A stretch of 59,272 nt of DNA, taken from positions 1-59,272 of the forward strand of contig CAITNO010000077.1 of assembly GCA_903893795.1 (NCBI GenBank). Reading direction: 5' to 3'. Both the position numbers and the translations under genes were made by a program. The stretch is from Candidatus Hydrogenedentota bacterium (GTDB taxonomy: Bacteria; Hydrogenedentota; Hydrogenedentia; Hydrogenedentales; CAITNO01). Shown here piece after piece: positions 35,638-43,427 of the stretch. The notes beneath the pieces were generated by a model. That model was not told the DNA's origin. It saw nothing but the letters and a program-made list of their open reading frames with translations, and made no database searches. The stretch's first letter is position 1; each line of letters begins with the position of its first letter.

Positions 35638-36753
35638 TTATGCCAGGAACAGGTAGTCCTTGTATTCTTCAAATCCCATCGGACGCAATCGGTCGCGAAT
35701 TTCATCACGGGCACCGGGAGTGCCAACCATGACCACAATGAAGCAACCGCTCGGGGGTGGCAACTCCTCCGGCGCAATTACGCGCACGCCGTGAATCGTC
35801 CTGCCAATCTTTCGGGGATTAATGTCCACAACGGCCACCGGAGTTGCATGCTCTTGGTTACCCATCACGGATTTGCCGAAAACTCCCCTAAAATCCCCCT
35901 TCCACCTATGCCAAGGCAGCTTCGACGGGCACGTCAAAGGGGAACTTGAAGATACACTCCCCCACTCGCGCAGCCAGCGCTTGCCCACTTCCCCCGCCCC
36001 CCATTGGCACATGGGACGGCCGGCATGCTGGACGGGCGCCAGATAATGACGTTTGAGGGCACGCAAGGGCGCTTCGTCATAGCGCGGGTCGTTCATGGAT
36101 AGGCGTTTGGGATGGTCGCGCCAGTCGAGAATGACCGGTTCGGGCTTGGCGAAGCGGGCACCTGCCTGCCATAGGCGCATGACGAAGTCATAGTCTTCGG
36201 GCCAGGGACAATCCTGATAACCACCGACCCGGTCATACCAGTCCCGGGAAATCATGAAGGTGGGATGCGGCAGGGGGCATTCGACGAAGATTTCGCGGAC
36301 GATGGCATCGTGGGAGACCAGTGTGTTAACCCAGTCCTCATAGCGCCGACGCCCGAAGCCGATGGACTCGCCCATCATGCTCACCCGCCCCCCGCAGATG
36401 CTCAAGGCCCGGTCGGCGGCGAAGCAGTCCAATTGCAGGCGCAACCGTTCAGGCCTGGCAAGGTCATCGGCGTCCATGCGGGCCAGATAGGCGCCCCCCG
36501 CATGGGCAGCGGCGGCCTGCAAGGCCGCCACGATGCCGCCGTGGCTGATACTGTGGACGTGGATGCGCGGGTCTTGCCGCGCCAAGTGTTTCAGAATTTC
36601 ACCTGAACTGTCGGTGGAACCGTCATCGACGGCGATGAGTTCCCAATCCGGATAGTCTTGCTTGCGAATGGAATCCACCGCAGCGTTTAGGGTTTCTGCG
36701 GCGTTGTAAACGGGCATCAGCACCGAGATGACCGGAACTTCCTTCTCCTGCAT
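35638..36753 (-). CDS. Family 2 glycosyltransferase with extra C-terminal domain
   Basis: This 371-residue protein is a GT-A glycosyltransferase: VISVLMPVYNAAETL at the start, VDDGSTDSS, and the DXD-type ARMDADD near 92-98, then PHPTFMISRDWYDRVGG. A C-terminal domain from about 248 (WGAGEVGKRWLREW ... VDINPRKIGRTIHGVRVIAP) looks like a nucleotide-binding Rossmann unit. It is interrupted between about 266 and 300 by a stretch that corresponds to a dispersed palindromic repeat. The start at 36753 lies 8 bp after the GH51 stop; an open frame continues upstream but overlaps GH51. It probably adds sugar to a cell-surface glycan; donor and acceptor unknown. Confidence 0.82.
   Translation of the reverse strand: MQEKEVPVISVLMPVYNAAETLNAAVDSIRKQDYPDWELIAVDDGSTDSSGEILKHLARQDPRIHVHSISHGGIVAALQAAAAHAGGAYLARMDADDLARPERLRLQLDCFAADRALSICGGRVSMMGESIGFGRRRYEDWVNTLVSHDAIVREIFVECPLPHPTFMISRDWYDRVGGYQDCPWPEDYDFVMRLWQAGARFAKPEPVILDWRDHPKRLSMNDPRYDEAPLRALKRHYLAPVQHAGRPMCQWGAGEVGKRWLREWGSVSSSSPLTCPSKLPWHRWKGDFRGVFGKSVMGNQEHATPVAVVDINPRKIGRTIHGVRVIAPEELPPPSGCFIVVMVGTPGARDEIRDRLRPMGFEEYKDYLFLA
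35883..35951 (-). repeat. Split palindromic element inside the glycosyltransferase gene
   Basis: Plus-strand CTCCCCTAAAATCCCCCTT (35883-35901) and AAAGGGGAACTTGAAG (35936-35951) are the two arms of the CCCTAAATCCCCCTTC...AAGGGGGACTTAAG-type element, separated by 34 nt of other sequence. The gene stays in frame across it. Confidence 0.6.
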
Positions 36754-36761
36754 GGCCGCCG

Positions 36762-38420
36762 CTATTCCAATGTGATGGTTAGCGCCGTCAGGGAATGACG
36801 GGGGAAGCTGTGGATGACCGTTCCGCCTTCGACCGAATCCGACTTGGTCCGCTTGGAAGCCACGGCGGACGGAACGGCGAAAGTGTTCGAGGCGCGCGGG
36901 TCGGCGGCAGCCATTACCTTGGCGGAAACCGAGGCGACCCGTGATTCGTGCAGGTTGACCACTGTTTCCAAGTCTGTGTCGAGGGAACGGTTGGCTACTG
37001 TTAGCAACACCTTCTTGCCACTCATGGAGACGCTGACATCGAGCAGTGGCACGGCGCAAACATCCCCCGACCCTTCGGGTCTGCCCCCTTCAAAGGGGGA
37101 CCTAAGCCCGAGCAGCGGCTCGCCGTGGACATCCCCCGACCCTTTGGGTCTGCCTCCTTCAGAGGGGGACCTAAGACCAGACCCTTCGTCTGTATGGACG
37201 GAGTAGGACGGGCTGTCGGTTACGTGGGTGAGGGCCCGGGCGTTCATGTGGGGACGCATCATGTCGAAGACGTAGTAGGTGGGCGTCAGGAACATGCGGT
37301 TGCCCTGGGTAACCGCAAGGCATTGGAGCACGTTGACGGTCTGCGCAATGTTGGCCATGGTAACGCGGTGGGACTGGCGGTTGAAGAGGTTGAGCACACT
37401 GGCCGCCAGGAGGGCGTCGCGCAGGGTGTGCGGCTGTTCCAGACCGTTGTCCACCTGCGCTTCGGGGTGCCACATGCCCCATTCATCCACCATGATTCCG
37501 ACGAACTTGTCAGGATAGTGGCAGGCCAGAAGCGCTTCGGCAAGTTTCAGGTCGCGTTCGAGCGTTAGCACGTCTGCAAAGAGGGCGCGATAATCGCCGT
37601 CGCTAAAGTCCGTGCCCGAACCGCGGGAAAAGTGGCGGTGCAACGCGAGATGGTCAATCAGTTCGGGATGTTTCATGGCCGCGCAGAACTCGCGGTTCCA
37701 GTCGTTCTGGACGGAATGGTGCGCCGCCATTCCTGACATGGTCACCTGACAAGGCATCACCCTAAATCCCCCTTCAACGGAAGACTTAAGACAGGCGACC
37801 AGTTCGATGGACGGGTCCATGGCCTTCATATAGTTGGCGTGGCGGGCATATTCCCGGGCATAGTCACCGCCGCTAAAACGTCCGCCGCAACCCCAGTTTT
37901 CATTGCCCACCCCCCAATACTTGACACCGTAGGGCCCGGGGCTGCCGTCGCGGGCCCGCAGGGCGGACAGCGACGAATCGCCGCCAAAGTTGCAGTATTC
38001 GACCCAGTCGCGGGACTCGCGGGGACTGCCGGAACCGACGTTGGCGCACAGGCAAGGCTGGCATCCGAGGGCGCGGCAGAAACGCATGAACTCGTTGGTG
38101 CCGAATTCGTTCGGTTCGCCCTGACGCCACCAAATGTTTGCGGTTTGGGGGCGTTCGGCGCGCGGCCCAACGCCGTCGCGCCAATGGTAGTCGTCGGCAA
38201 AGCGGCCGCCAGGCCAGCGGACGACGGGCGCGCGCAGATGTTTGAGTCCGGCGAGCACGTCAAGGCGCAGTCCATCCTCATTGGGAATGCGCGACTTCTC
38301 CCCCACCCAGACGCCCTCGTAGATGCAGCGCCCCACAGGTTCGGCAAAATGGCCGTAGATTTCCGGACGGATGACGGACTTGGGAAGGGCTGGCCAAATG
38401 TTTATGGCCGGACGGCTCAT
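36762..38420 (-). CDS. Alpha-L-arabinofuranosidase, GH51 family
   Basis: Releases terminal arabinofuranosyl residues from arabinoxylan or arabinan oligosaccharides. The 552-residue protein matches GH51 from the start: EIYGHFAEPVGRCIYEGVWVG, then VRWPGGRFADDYHWRDGVGP, the acid/base Glu174 in WGVGNENWGCGG, and the nucleophile Glu313 in VDEWGMWH. It has no signal peptide, so it probably acts in the cytoplasm on imported oligosaccharides. Two places carry inserted palindromic elements in frame: residues about 211-223 (KSSVEGGFRV) and a tandem duplication at 416-461 (two 23-residue copies with SPxEGGRPxGSGDV). Both lie outside the catalytic motifs. It overlaps the upstream unknown gene by 4 bp. 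Activity is likely but folding of the inserts is uncertain. Confidence 0.9.
   Translation of the reverse strand: MSRPAINIWPALPKSVIRPEIYGHFAEPVGRCIYEGVWVGEKSRIPNEDGLRLDVLAGLKHLRAPVVRWPGGRFADDYHWRDGVGPRAERPQTANIWWRQGEPNEFGTNEFMRFCRALGCQPCLCANVGSGSPRESRDWVEYCNFGGDSSLSALRARDGSPGPYGVKYWGVGNENWGCGGRFSGGDYAREYARHANYMKAMDPSIELVACLKSSVEGGFRVMPCQVTMSGMAAHHSVQNDWNREFCAAMKHPELIDHLALHRHFSRGSGTDFSDGDYRALFADVLTLERDLKLAEALLACHYPDKFVGIMVDEWGMWHPEAQVDNGLEQPHTLRDALLAASVLNLFNRQSHRVTMANIAQTVNVLQCLAVTQGNRMFLTPTYYVFDMMRPHMNARALTHVTDSPSYSVHTDEGSGLRSPSEGGRPKGSGDVHGEPLLGLRSPFEGGRPEGSGDVCAVPLLDVSVSMSGKKVLLTVANRSLDTDLETVVNLHESRVASVSAKVMAAADPRASNTFAVPSAVASKRTKSDSVEGGTVIHSFPRHSLTALTITLE
37061..37106 (-). repeat. In-frame palindromic element, copy 1
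   Basis: A 46-bp unit containing two hairpins, GACCCTTCGGGTC and CCCCCTTCAAAGGGGG, in the GH51 gene. It is 3 mismatches from copy 2, which starts 69 bp (23 codons) later. Confidence 0.85.
37130..37175 (-). repeat. In-frame palindromic element, copy 2
   Basis: A 46-bp unit with GACCCTTTGGGTC and CCTCCTTCAGAGGGGG, 43/46 identical to copy 1. On the coding strand both read L-R-S-P-x-E-G-G-R-P-x-G-S-G-D. Confidence 0.85.
37760..37790 (-). repeat. In-frame partial palindromic element in GH51
   Basis: CCCTAAATCCCCCTTCAACG, then GAAGACTTAAG; a partial member of the same family as the 37.1 kb copies. On the coding strand it reads L-K-S-S-V-E-G-G-F-R-V, so the same phase is used. Confidence 0.7.
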
Positions 38421-39112
38421 GCATCCGACCCGGAGGGATGGTCGAACTGCTGCAGGAACGCATAGACCCGCTCGCTGACAAACTGCCGCACGAGACGGAT
38501 GTCACGGATGACCTCCTCACCCTGGCCAGCCATCACGGGCTGTTTCCCGTAGACACCCTTCACCTCGACGAACACTTCGTCCGTACCGTGGCGGAAGGAC
38601 TCTATGTTGACATGCAGCGCCCCGGCGTGTTCGGGCGTTTCGGGAAGCACGAAACGCAGACCGCCCGTGGCCACGGGGCGCTGGAAATGGGGCGTGATAT
38701 GGCCGGAAAGGCCGCAGGCGGCGTCCAGCAGAAAGACGCGTGAATCGGTAAAGTGGGTCAACGCGAAGGTGGAGCGGATGGTGGCGGCATGGACCATGAA
38801 ACGGTCTATCTGCCGCGCCTCGCCCAAACGGGGCATGATGACGCGCACCTTCTCCTCGAAATCGCTGAGCGCCAGGTCGGCCCATTCCTCGATGACCAGG
38901 GCGCGATCCGGGAGAAACAGCAGGATGGACTGGGCCTGGCCGCGGTTCGAATAGAAACGGGCCTGACCCGCCTCGTTCACCTCGATGCTGTCGTAATTGG
39001 CACGGGTCTTTGAAAGATCAAAATAGAGCTGCTGCAACGCGGCCCGGTTGAAGGGCGACGGCTGGTGGATGAGTTCCACACAAAAGTGTATGACGCGGTC
39101 TTCGGCCTGCAT
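38417..39112 (-). CDS. Conserved-looking protein of unknown function upstream of GH51
   Basis: This 231-residue protein starts at 39112 (MQAEDRVIHFCVELIHQPSP); upstream in-frame Met codons lie in repeat-rich sequence. The middle and C-terminal parts look like a compact alpha/beta domain (IEVNEAGQARFYSNRGQAQ, RFMVHAATIRSTFALTH, DSRVFLLDAACGLSGHI, HVNIESFRHGTDEVFVEVKG). There is no signal peptide or membrane segment and no recognised catalytic motif. It ends in an ATGA overlap with the GH51 start, so the two are cotranscribed and coupled. A role beside the arabinofuranosidase is suggested by position only. Confidence 0.65.
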   Translation of the reverse strand: MQAEDRVIHFCVELIHQPSPFNRAALQQLYFDLSKTRANYDSIEVNEAGQARFYSNRGQAQSILLFLPDRALVIEEWADLALSDFEEKVRVIMPRLGEARQIDRFMVHAATIRSTFALTHFTDSRVFLLDAACGLSGHITPHFQRPVATGGLRFVLPETPEHAGALHVNIESFRHGTDEVFVEVKGVYGKQPVMAGQGEEVIRDIRLVRQFVSERVYAFLQQFDHPSGSDA

Positions 39113-39186
39113 GTCCTGCGAGTTCCTTTTTTCGGTCCAGCCTCCTCCCTGCATCAGTATAGAAGGGGTGAACGGGGGGATACAAA

Positions 39187-39215
39187 TGGACAATGGAAAG
39201 TTGACAATTGATGGG
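39187..39215. repeat. Dispersed GACAATTGA-type repeat
   Basis: TGGACAATGGAAAGTTGACAATTG... motif between the unknown gene and the FGE-like gene; related to copies at 7645, 20740, 42244 and 46571. The surrounding gap 39113-39296 has no gene. Confidence 0.5.
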
Positions 39216-39296
39216 CAGGCGAGAGGCATTCTTCCCGACGCCAATCTGGAGACTGGCTAAAGAAGAGAACTCGCAGCGTCACTGTCTGGTTAGGCG

Positions 39297-40694
39297 TTAT
39301 TGTCTGGCGAGTCGGAATCCGACGGTGGTCATTGCGCCCCAACCTGCATAATTGTCACGTTTTGCGGAACGGCTGATCCATGCGTTCTCGTTGTACATGC
39401 CTCCGCGCACCACACGGGCCGTGGTTTCGGCGCCGCCCCAGGCTGTGCCATCTACAGGGGCACCCGTATAGTCATCGTGCCAGGTATCCTGGCACCACTC
39501 CCAGACGTTGCCGCTCATGTCGTAGAGTCCCCATTTATTGGGCAGCTTCTGACCGACGTTGTGCGCGTACTGGTGATCGGGATAGCAGTTGCCGGAATAC
39601 CAGGCATAGTCGCCAATGAGCGTGTAATCGAGGTCATCGCCCCAGTAGAAGCGCGTCTGTGTGCCTGCGCGGCAGGCGTATTCCCACTGCGCTTCGGAGG
39701 GCAGGCGGTAGGTCTTGCCCAACAGCGTGTTGAAGCCGGTAATGAAGGCCTGCACGGTATCCCAAGACACGTAGATTGCCGGACTGTTGGGATCAAGGTT
39801 CGGGTCGCTCTGCCCAACCCAGGGCGTGCTGCCCGCGACGGCCGTCCATTGGGCCTTGGTGACCGGATACTTGCCCAGCCAGAACCCGGCAACCGACACG
39901 GAGTGCTGGGGACTTTCATGATACTCGCTGTTCACCTCGTTGGTGTAGCGCCCCATCAGGAAGGAACCGGCCGGTATCCAGACCATTTCAAAAGGAACGC
40001 TGCCGGGCAGCATCACTGTTTCGGTGGTACCTGCCGCAGGGTCCACCACCTTGATATAGTCGTTGTAGATGACGGAGTAATTGCCGGCGCCGTCGAGATA
40101 CTGCACGCGCACCGTGTGGTAGCCCAGCCCGGCAGGCAGGGTGTGCACGTGCGTGGCGGCGGGCAGAAACCATGAGGTCCAGGTGGATCCGTTGTCACTG
40201 AAACGCATGCGCGACACGCCAGAACCGGCGTCTGAATAGGTCAACCCCAGCGAAACATTCAGGTTGGACGTGGTGGCGTCACCCTTGTTGATGATGATGC
40301 TGCCCGTTGGGGGCGTGGTGTCGAGCAGAATGTAGTCGCTGAAGGTCGCCGAACGGTTATTGGATTTGTCGAGGTACTGCACGCGCACGGTCTTGTGCCC
40401 GTCCCCTGTCGGGAGCGTGTAGGGGCGCGTCGCCATCAGCGCCTCCCAAGCGCTCCAGTGCGAACCGTCGTCGCTGAAGCGCATGCGCGACACCCCCGAA
40501 CCACCGGCGCCGTCATCCCACGTCAGTGCCAGCGTGACATCGGGCGTGTTGGTGGCGGAACGGTTGCCGTTGATAATGATGGTACCTGTCGGCGGCGTGG
40601 TATCGGCCGCGCGCGCCGCCTCCTGCGGGATGAGCGCAATCGCAAGCACCAGCCCCATCAACACAAGTTCCAACGCCTTGGAAGTAGCACCCAT
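39297..40694 (-). CDS. Secreted protein with two beta-sandwich repeats and an FGE-sulfatase-like domain
   Basis: The start at 40694 (GAGGAG 8 nt upstream) gives a 465-residue protein with signal peptide (VLMGLVLAIALIPQEAARA). Two Ig/Big-like repeats of about 90 residues follow, beginning TPPTGTIIINGNRS and TPPTGSIIINKGDA and sharing GVSRMRFSD and HTVRVQYLD. The C-terminal part from about residue 215 is a formylglycine-generating-enzyme/SUMF1-like domain (FEMVWIPAGSFLMGRY, RLPSEAQWEYACRAGT, WGLYDMSGNVWEWCQD, VRGGMYNENAWISRS, VGFRLARQ). The active-site Cys normally found after the RGGS block is absent (RGGMYN), so it is probably a non-catalytic member that binds ligand. Destination: periplasm or surface. 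Confidence 0.82.
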   Translation of the reverse strand: MGATSKALELVLMGLVLAIALIPQEAARAADTTPPTGTIIINGNRSATNTPDVTLALTWDDGAGGSGVSRMRFSDDGSHWSAWEALMATRPYTLPTGDGHKTVRVQYLDKSNNRSATFSDYILLDTTPPTGSIIINKGDATTSNLNVSLGLTYSDAGSGVSRMRFSDNGSTWTSWFLPAATHVHTLPAGLGYHTVRVQYLDGAGNYSVIYNDYIKVVDPAAGTTETVMLPGSVPFEMVWIPAGSFLMGRYTNEVNSEYHESPQHSVSVAGFWLGKYPVTKAQWTAVAGSTPWVGQSDPNLDPNSPAIYVSWDTVQAFITGFNTLLGKTYRLPSEAQWEYACRAGTQTRFYWGDDLDYTLIGDYAWYSGNCYPDHQYAHNVGQKLPNKWGLYDMSGNVWEWCQDTWHDDYTGAPVDGTAWGGAETTARVVRGGMYNENAWISRSAKRDNYAGWGAMTTVGFRLARQ

Positions 40695-40852
40695 TGCACC
40701 CGCTCCTCTGTTGAGCCGCCAGACGGCAAGTGATTGGCGCTTCTGCTCTCTCCGGCTCCGGACCGGCGTCAAGGCCAAACACCTGCCGGGATAATTCTAA
40801 GCGGAATTCTGTTTTCTGTCAATGGGGCGAAAGAATTCTGATCGTCCGCGCT

Positions 40853-40882
40853 TTGACTGGTTTCGGGTTGCTCCGGTAGAAT
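40853..40882 (+). promoter_or_regulatory. Promoter of the M50 protease gene
   Basis: TTGACT, 18 nt, TAGAAT. The hexamer TAGAAT overlaps an ATG at 40881, so that ATG cannot be the start of translation; this supports the TTG at 40911. Confidence 0.55.
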
Positions 40883-40910
40883 GACGTTATATCCGCGAAA
40901 GGATGTTATT

Positions 40911-41591
40911 TTGCATAGTTCCATTCCTGAGATTGTCATCAATTACATGTGCCTGCTGTTTTCGCTTTGCGTGCATGAGGCTTCCCATGCGGCGATGGCG
41001 GACCGTTGCGGCGACCCGACGGGCCGGCTCTTGGGCCGCGTCAGTTTGAATCCCATGCGGCATGCGGACCCCATCGGCACGGTGATTCTGCCGCTGTTTG
41101 CGATGATAACAGGGTTTCGCTTCTTTATCGGCTGGGCCAAACCGGTGCCGTTTAATCCGCGCAACCTGCGGAACCGTCGCCGTGACCCCGTCTTGATCGC
41201 CCTGGCCGGCCCGGCCTCCAACCTGCTCGTCGCACTGTTCGCCGCAGTGGTGTTGCGTGTCGTGGCCCAGTTTGCAGGGGCGATGGTGGATTCTCCCGTG
41301 CTGCCGCTGCTTCTGGTGATATTCATCACGCTGATCGGCATCAACATCATGCTCATGGTGTTCAACTGCCTTCCCATTCCGCCCCTAGACGGTTACCATC
41401 TTCTAGACTATTTTCTGCCGCCCTCGGCCCGTGAGTTCGTGGACAGGTTCGGCCCCTATAGCATGCTTTTCTTGATGCTTATCGTGTTCAACACGCGCAT
41501 CCTCCAGATACCCATGGAATTTCTTAACAAGGGAATCCTCTATCTCGCCTTCGCGGGCACGCCCCTCTATTCGGCCTTCATGGGCCACTGA
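40911..41591 (+). CDS. Site-2 protease family (M50) intramembrane peptidase
   Basis: This 226-residue zinc metalloprotease lies in the membrane. The HExxH motif HEASH is at residues 22-26, and the third-ligand region NCLPIPPLDGYHLLDYF lies near 145-160, with several hydrophobic segments between. This is the small YwhC/SREBP-like type without PDZ domains. Start: TTG at 40911, with AAAGGA 8 nt upstream; an ATG at 40881 overlaps the promoter. Substrates unknown; these enzymes usually cleave membrane-bound regulators. It lies 16 bp upstream of lipB. Confidence 0.85.
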   Translation: MHSSIPEIVINYMCLLFSLCVHEASHAAMADRCGDPTGRLLGRVSLNPMRHADPIGTVILPLFAMITGFRFFIGWAKPVPFNPRNLRNRRRDPVLIALAGPASNLLVALFAAVVLRVVAQFAGAMVDSPVLPLLLVIFITLIGINIMLMVFNCLPIPPLDGYHLLDYFLPPSAREFVDRFGPYSMLFLMLIVFNTRILQIPMEFLNKGILYLAFAGTPLYSAFMGH

Positions 41592-41607
41592 TTGCCCGCC
41601 GACCTCC

Positions 41608-42288
41608 ATGGCTGCCTCTCTGGTCTTTGAAAGACTCCCCGGATTTTCGGATTATGCCAGCGCGCATGCTCGGCAATTGGCACTGCGGGAGGCGGTCGCG
41701 CGGGGCGATTCACCAGACACCGTCCTGCTTCTTGAACACGCCCCGGTGATCACGCTGGGCCGCAGGGCCGACCCTTCCCATGTGGTCGCAACGCCGGAGA
41801 AACTTCAGGACTTGGGGATTAAGACGCTGCCGGTGGACCGCGGCGGGGACGTGACGTACCACGGTCCGGGGCAGATGGTGGCCTATCCCATTCTCAACCT
41901 GAACCAACGGAAGCCTTCCGTGGGCTGGTACTTGCGCAGTGTGGAGCAGGTGGTCATCAACCTCCTCGCCGAATATGGCCTTGTGGGCGAGCGTTTGGAG
42001 GGGTTTACGGGGGTATGGGTGGGCGGTGCCAAGGTTGCGGCCATCGGGGTGGGGGTGCATCAGTGGGTCACTTTCCACGGCGTGGCGCTGAATGTCAACC
42101 CCGACATGGGACACTGGGGATGTATCATCCCCTGTGGCATCGCGGACAAGCCGGTCACTTCGCTGGCGGCACTGATGGGAGAAGCACCGGGCATGGCGGA
42201 GATGATGGAGGGGTTTGAGCGGTGTTTTCGGCGGGTGTTTGATGATGGACAATTGGTGGCCGATGGGCCTAGACCGACATTCCCCTAA
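41608..42288 (+). CDS. lipB: Octanoyltransferase LipB
   Basis: Transfers octanoyl from acyl-carrier protein to lipoyl domains, the first step of lipoate assembly; lipA is at 55.7 kb. The 226-residue protein has RGGDVTYHGPGQMVAYPI, the catalytic Lys in GGAKVAAIGVGV, and the active-site Cys in CIIPCGI. The C-terminal tail after FRRVF is unusual: it is encoded by a GACAATTG-type repeat and ends at a TAA that is part of the repeat CCCTAAATCCCCC, so the natural 3' end may have been replaced. Core enzyme appears intact. Confidence 0.93.
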   Translation: MAASLVFERLPGFSDYASAHARQLALREAVARGDSPDTVLLLEHAPVITLGRRADPSHVVATPEKLQDLGIKTLPVDRGGDVTYHGPGQMVAYPILNLNQRKPSVGWYLRSVEQVVINLLAEYGLVGERLEGFTGVWVGGAKVAAIGVGVHQWVTFHGVALNVNPDMGHWGCIIPCGIADKPVTSLAALMGEAPGMAEMMEGFERCFRRVFDDGQLVADGPRPTFP

Positions 42289-42295
42289 ATCCCCC
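42283..42295. repeat. CCCTAAATCCCCC motif that supplies the lipB stop
   Basis: CCCTAAATCCCCC; its TAA (42286-42288) is the lipB stop codon. Same motif as the half-elements at 35883 and 37760. It is preceded at 42244-42257 by ATGGACAATTGG, a GACAATTG-type repeat. Confidence 0.6.
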
Positions 42296-42419
42296 GCGTG
42301 TCGACCTGGAAGAAGATAGCCGGCAGGAATGCCAGCGCTCCCAGTGGAGACTGCTGTTTGAACGGTATTGGGGTGGAAACGTATGCTCAGGCACAACAAT
42401 CGGCAATGAGGAAACAGTT

Positions 42420-43421
42420 ATGGCTTGTGAAGCGACCGCTTATGCCCGTGCAGGGCTGATTGGAAACCCGTCGGACGGGTATTTTGGGAAGACCATCAGT
42501 TTTATCATCCGGGATTTTTCGGCCAAGGTGACGCTGTATGAGAATGCGGAACTGGAGATCGTGCCCAGTTTGGAGGACAAATCGCAGTATGCGGGCATGC
42601 GCGAACTCGTCGAGGACGTGAACGCCAACGGCTATTACGGCGGCATCCGGCTCATGAAGGCGGCCGTCAAGAAGTTCTACGACTACTGCATCGCCCACGA
42701 GATTGCCCTGCGCGACGTCAATTTCTCCATCCGGTACCGCTCGAACATCCCGCGGCGCCTCGGCTTGGCAGGTTCGAGCGCGCTGGTCACGGCAACGATC
42801 AAGTGCCTGATGGAATTCTATGACGTGGACATTCCCAAGCCCTTCCTGCCCAACCTTATCCTGAGCGTGGAAACGGAGGAACTGGGCATTGCGGCGGGGT
42901 TGCAGGACCGGGTCATCCAGGTGTACGAAGGCGTGGTGTTCATGGATTTCAACCGGGAACTGATGGAACGGCAGGGGCACGGCATTTACGAGGAACTTGA
43001 CCCGTCGCTGCTGCCTCCCCTCTTTCTCGCCTACCGCCAGGACCTGGGCGAGGGCTCGGAGGTAATCCACAACAACGTGCGCCAGCGCTGGCTCGACGGC
43101 GACACGAAGGTTCTTGACGCGATGCAGGACTTCGCCTCCTACGCGAAGGAAACCCGGGACCTGTTGCTGGCGGGCCGGGGCATGGAAATAGGGCCGCTGA
43201 TGGACAAAAATTTTGAACGGCGCAAGACCATCTTCAAACTGGACCCGCGCAATGTGGAAATGGTCGAGCTGGCCCGCTCGGTGGGCGCCCACGGCAAGTA
43301 TGCCGGGTCGGGCGGGGCCATTGTGGGTATGTATTACAACGAGGACATGCGCATCCGGCTTGCCGACGCCATGAACCGCATCGGCGCGACGGTCATCACC
43401 CCGCGCATTGAAAGCGTCTGA
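42420..43421 (+). CDS. GHMP-family sugar kinase
   Basis: This 333-residue protein is a GHMP kinase. The phosphate-binding loop PRRLGLAGSSALVTATIK is at about 116-133, an N-terminal domain start GLIGNPSDGYFG at about 13-24, and the C-terminal GHMP glycine motif GKYAGSGGAIVGMY near 297-310. GAGGA lies 7 nt before the ATG. The sequence resembles glucuronokinase / sugar kinases more than mevalonate kinase. The substrate is unknown; the homoserine kinase missing from the hom-thrC cluster is not likely to be this one. rsmI follows 6 bp later. Confidence 0.8.
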   Translation: MACEATAYARAGLIGNPSDGYFGKTISFIIRDFSAKVTLYENAELEIVPSLEDKSQYAGMRELVEDVNANGYYGGIRLMKAAVKKFYDYCIAHEIALRDVNFSIRYRSNIPRRLGLAGSSALVTATIKCLMEFYDVDIPKPFLPNLILSVETEELGIAAGLQDRVIQVYEGVVFMDFNRELMERQGHGIYEELDPSLLPPLFLAYRQDLGEGSEVIHNNVRQRWLDGDTKVLDAMQDFASYAKETRDLLLAGRGMEIGPLMDKNFERRKTIFKLDPRNVEMVELARSVGAHGKYAGSGGAIVGMYYNEDMRIRLADAMNRIGATVITPRIESV

Positions 43422-43427
43422 CGCCGC

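Noticed and set aside
42420..43421. GHMP kinase as the missing homoserine kinase (thrB)
   Set aside because: It is not in the hom-thrC group and the sequence resembles sugar kinases; the N-terminal block is not that of ThrB.
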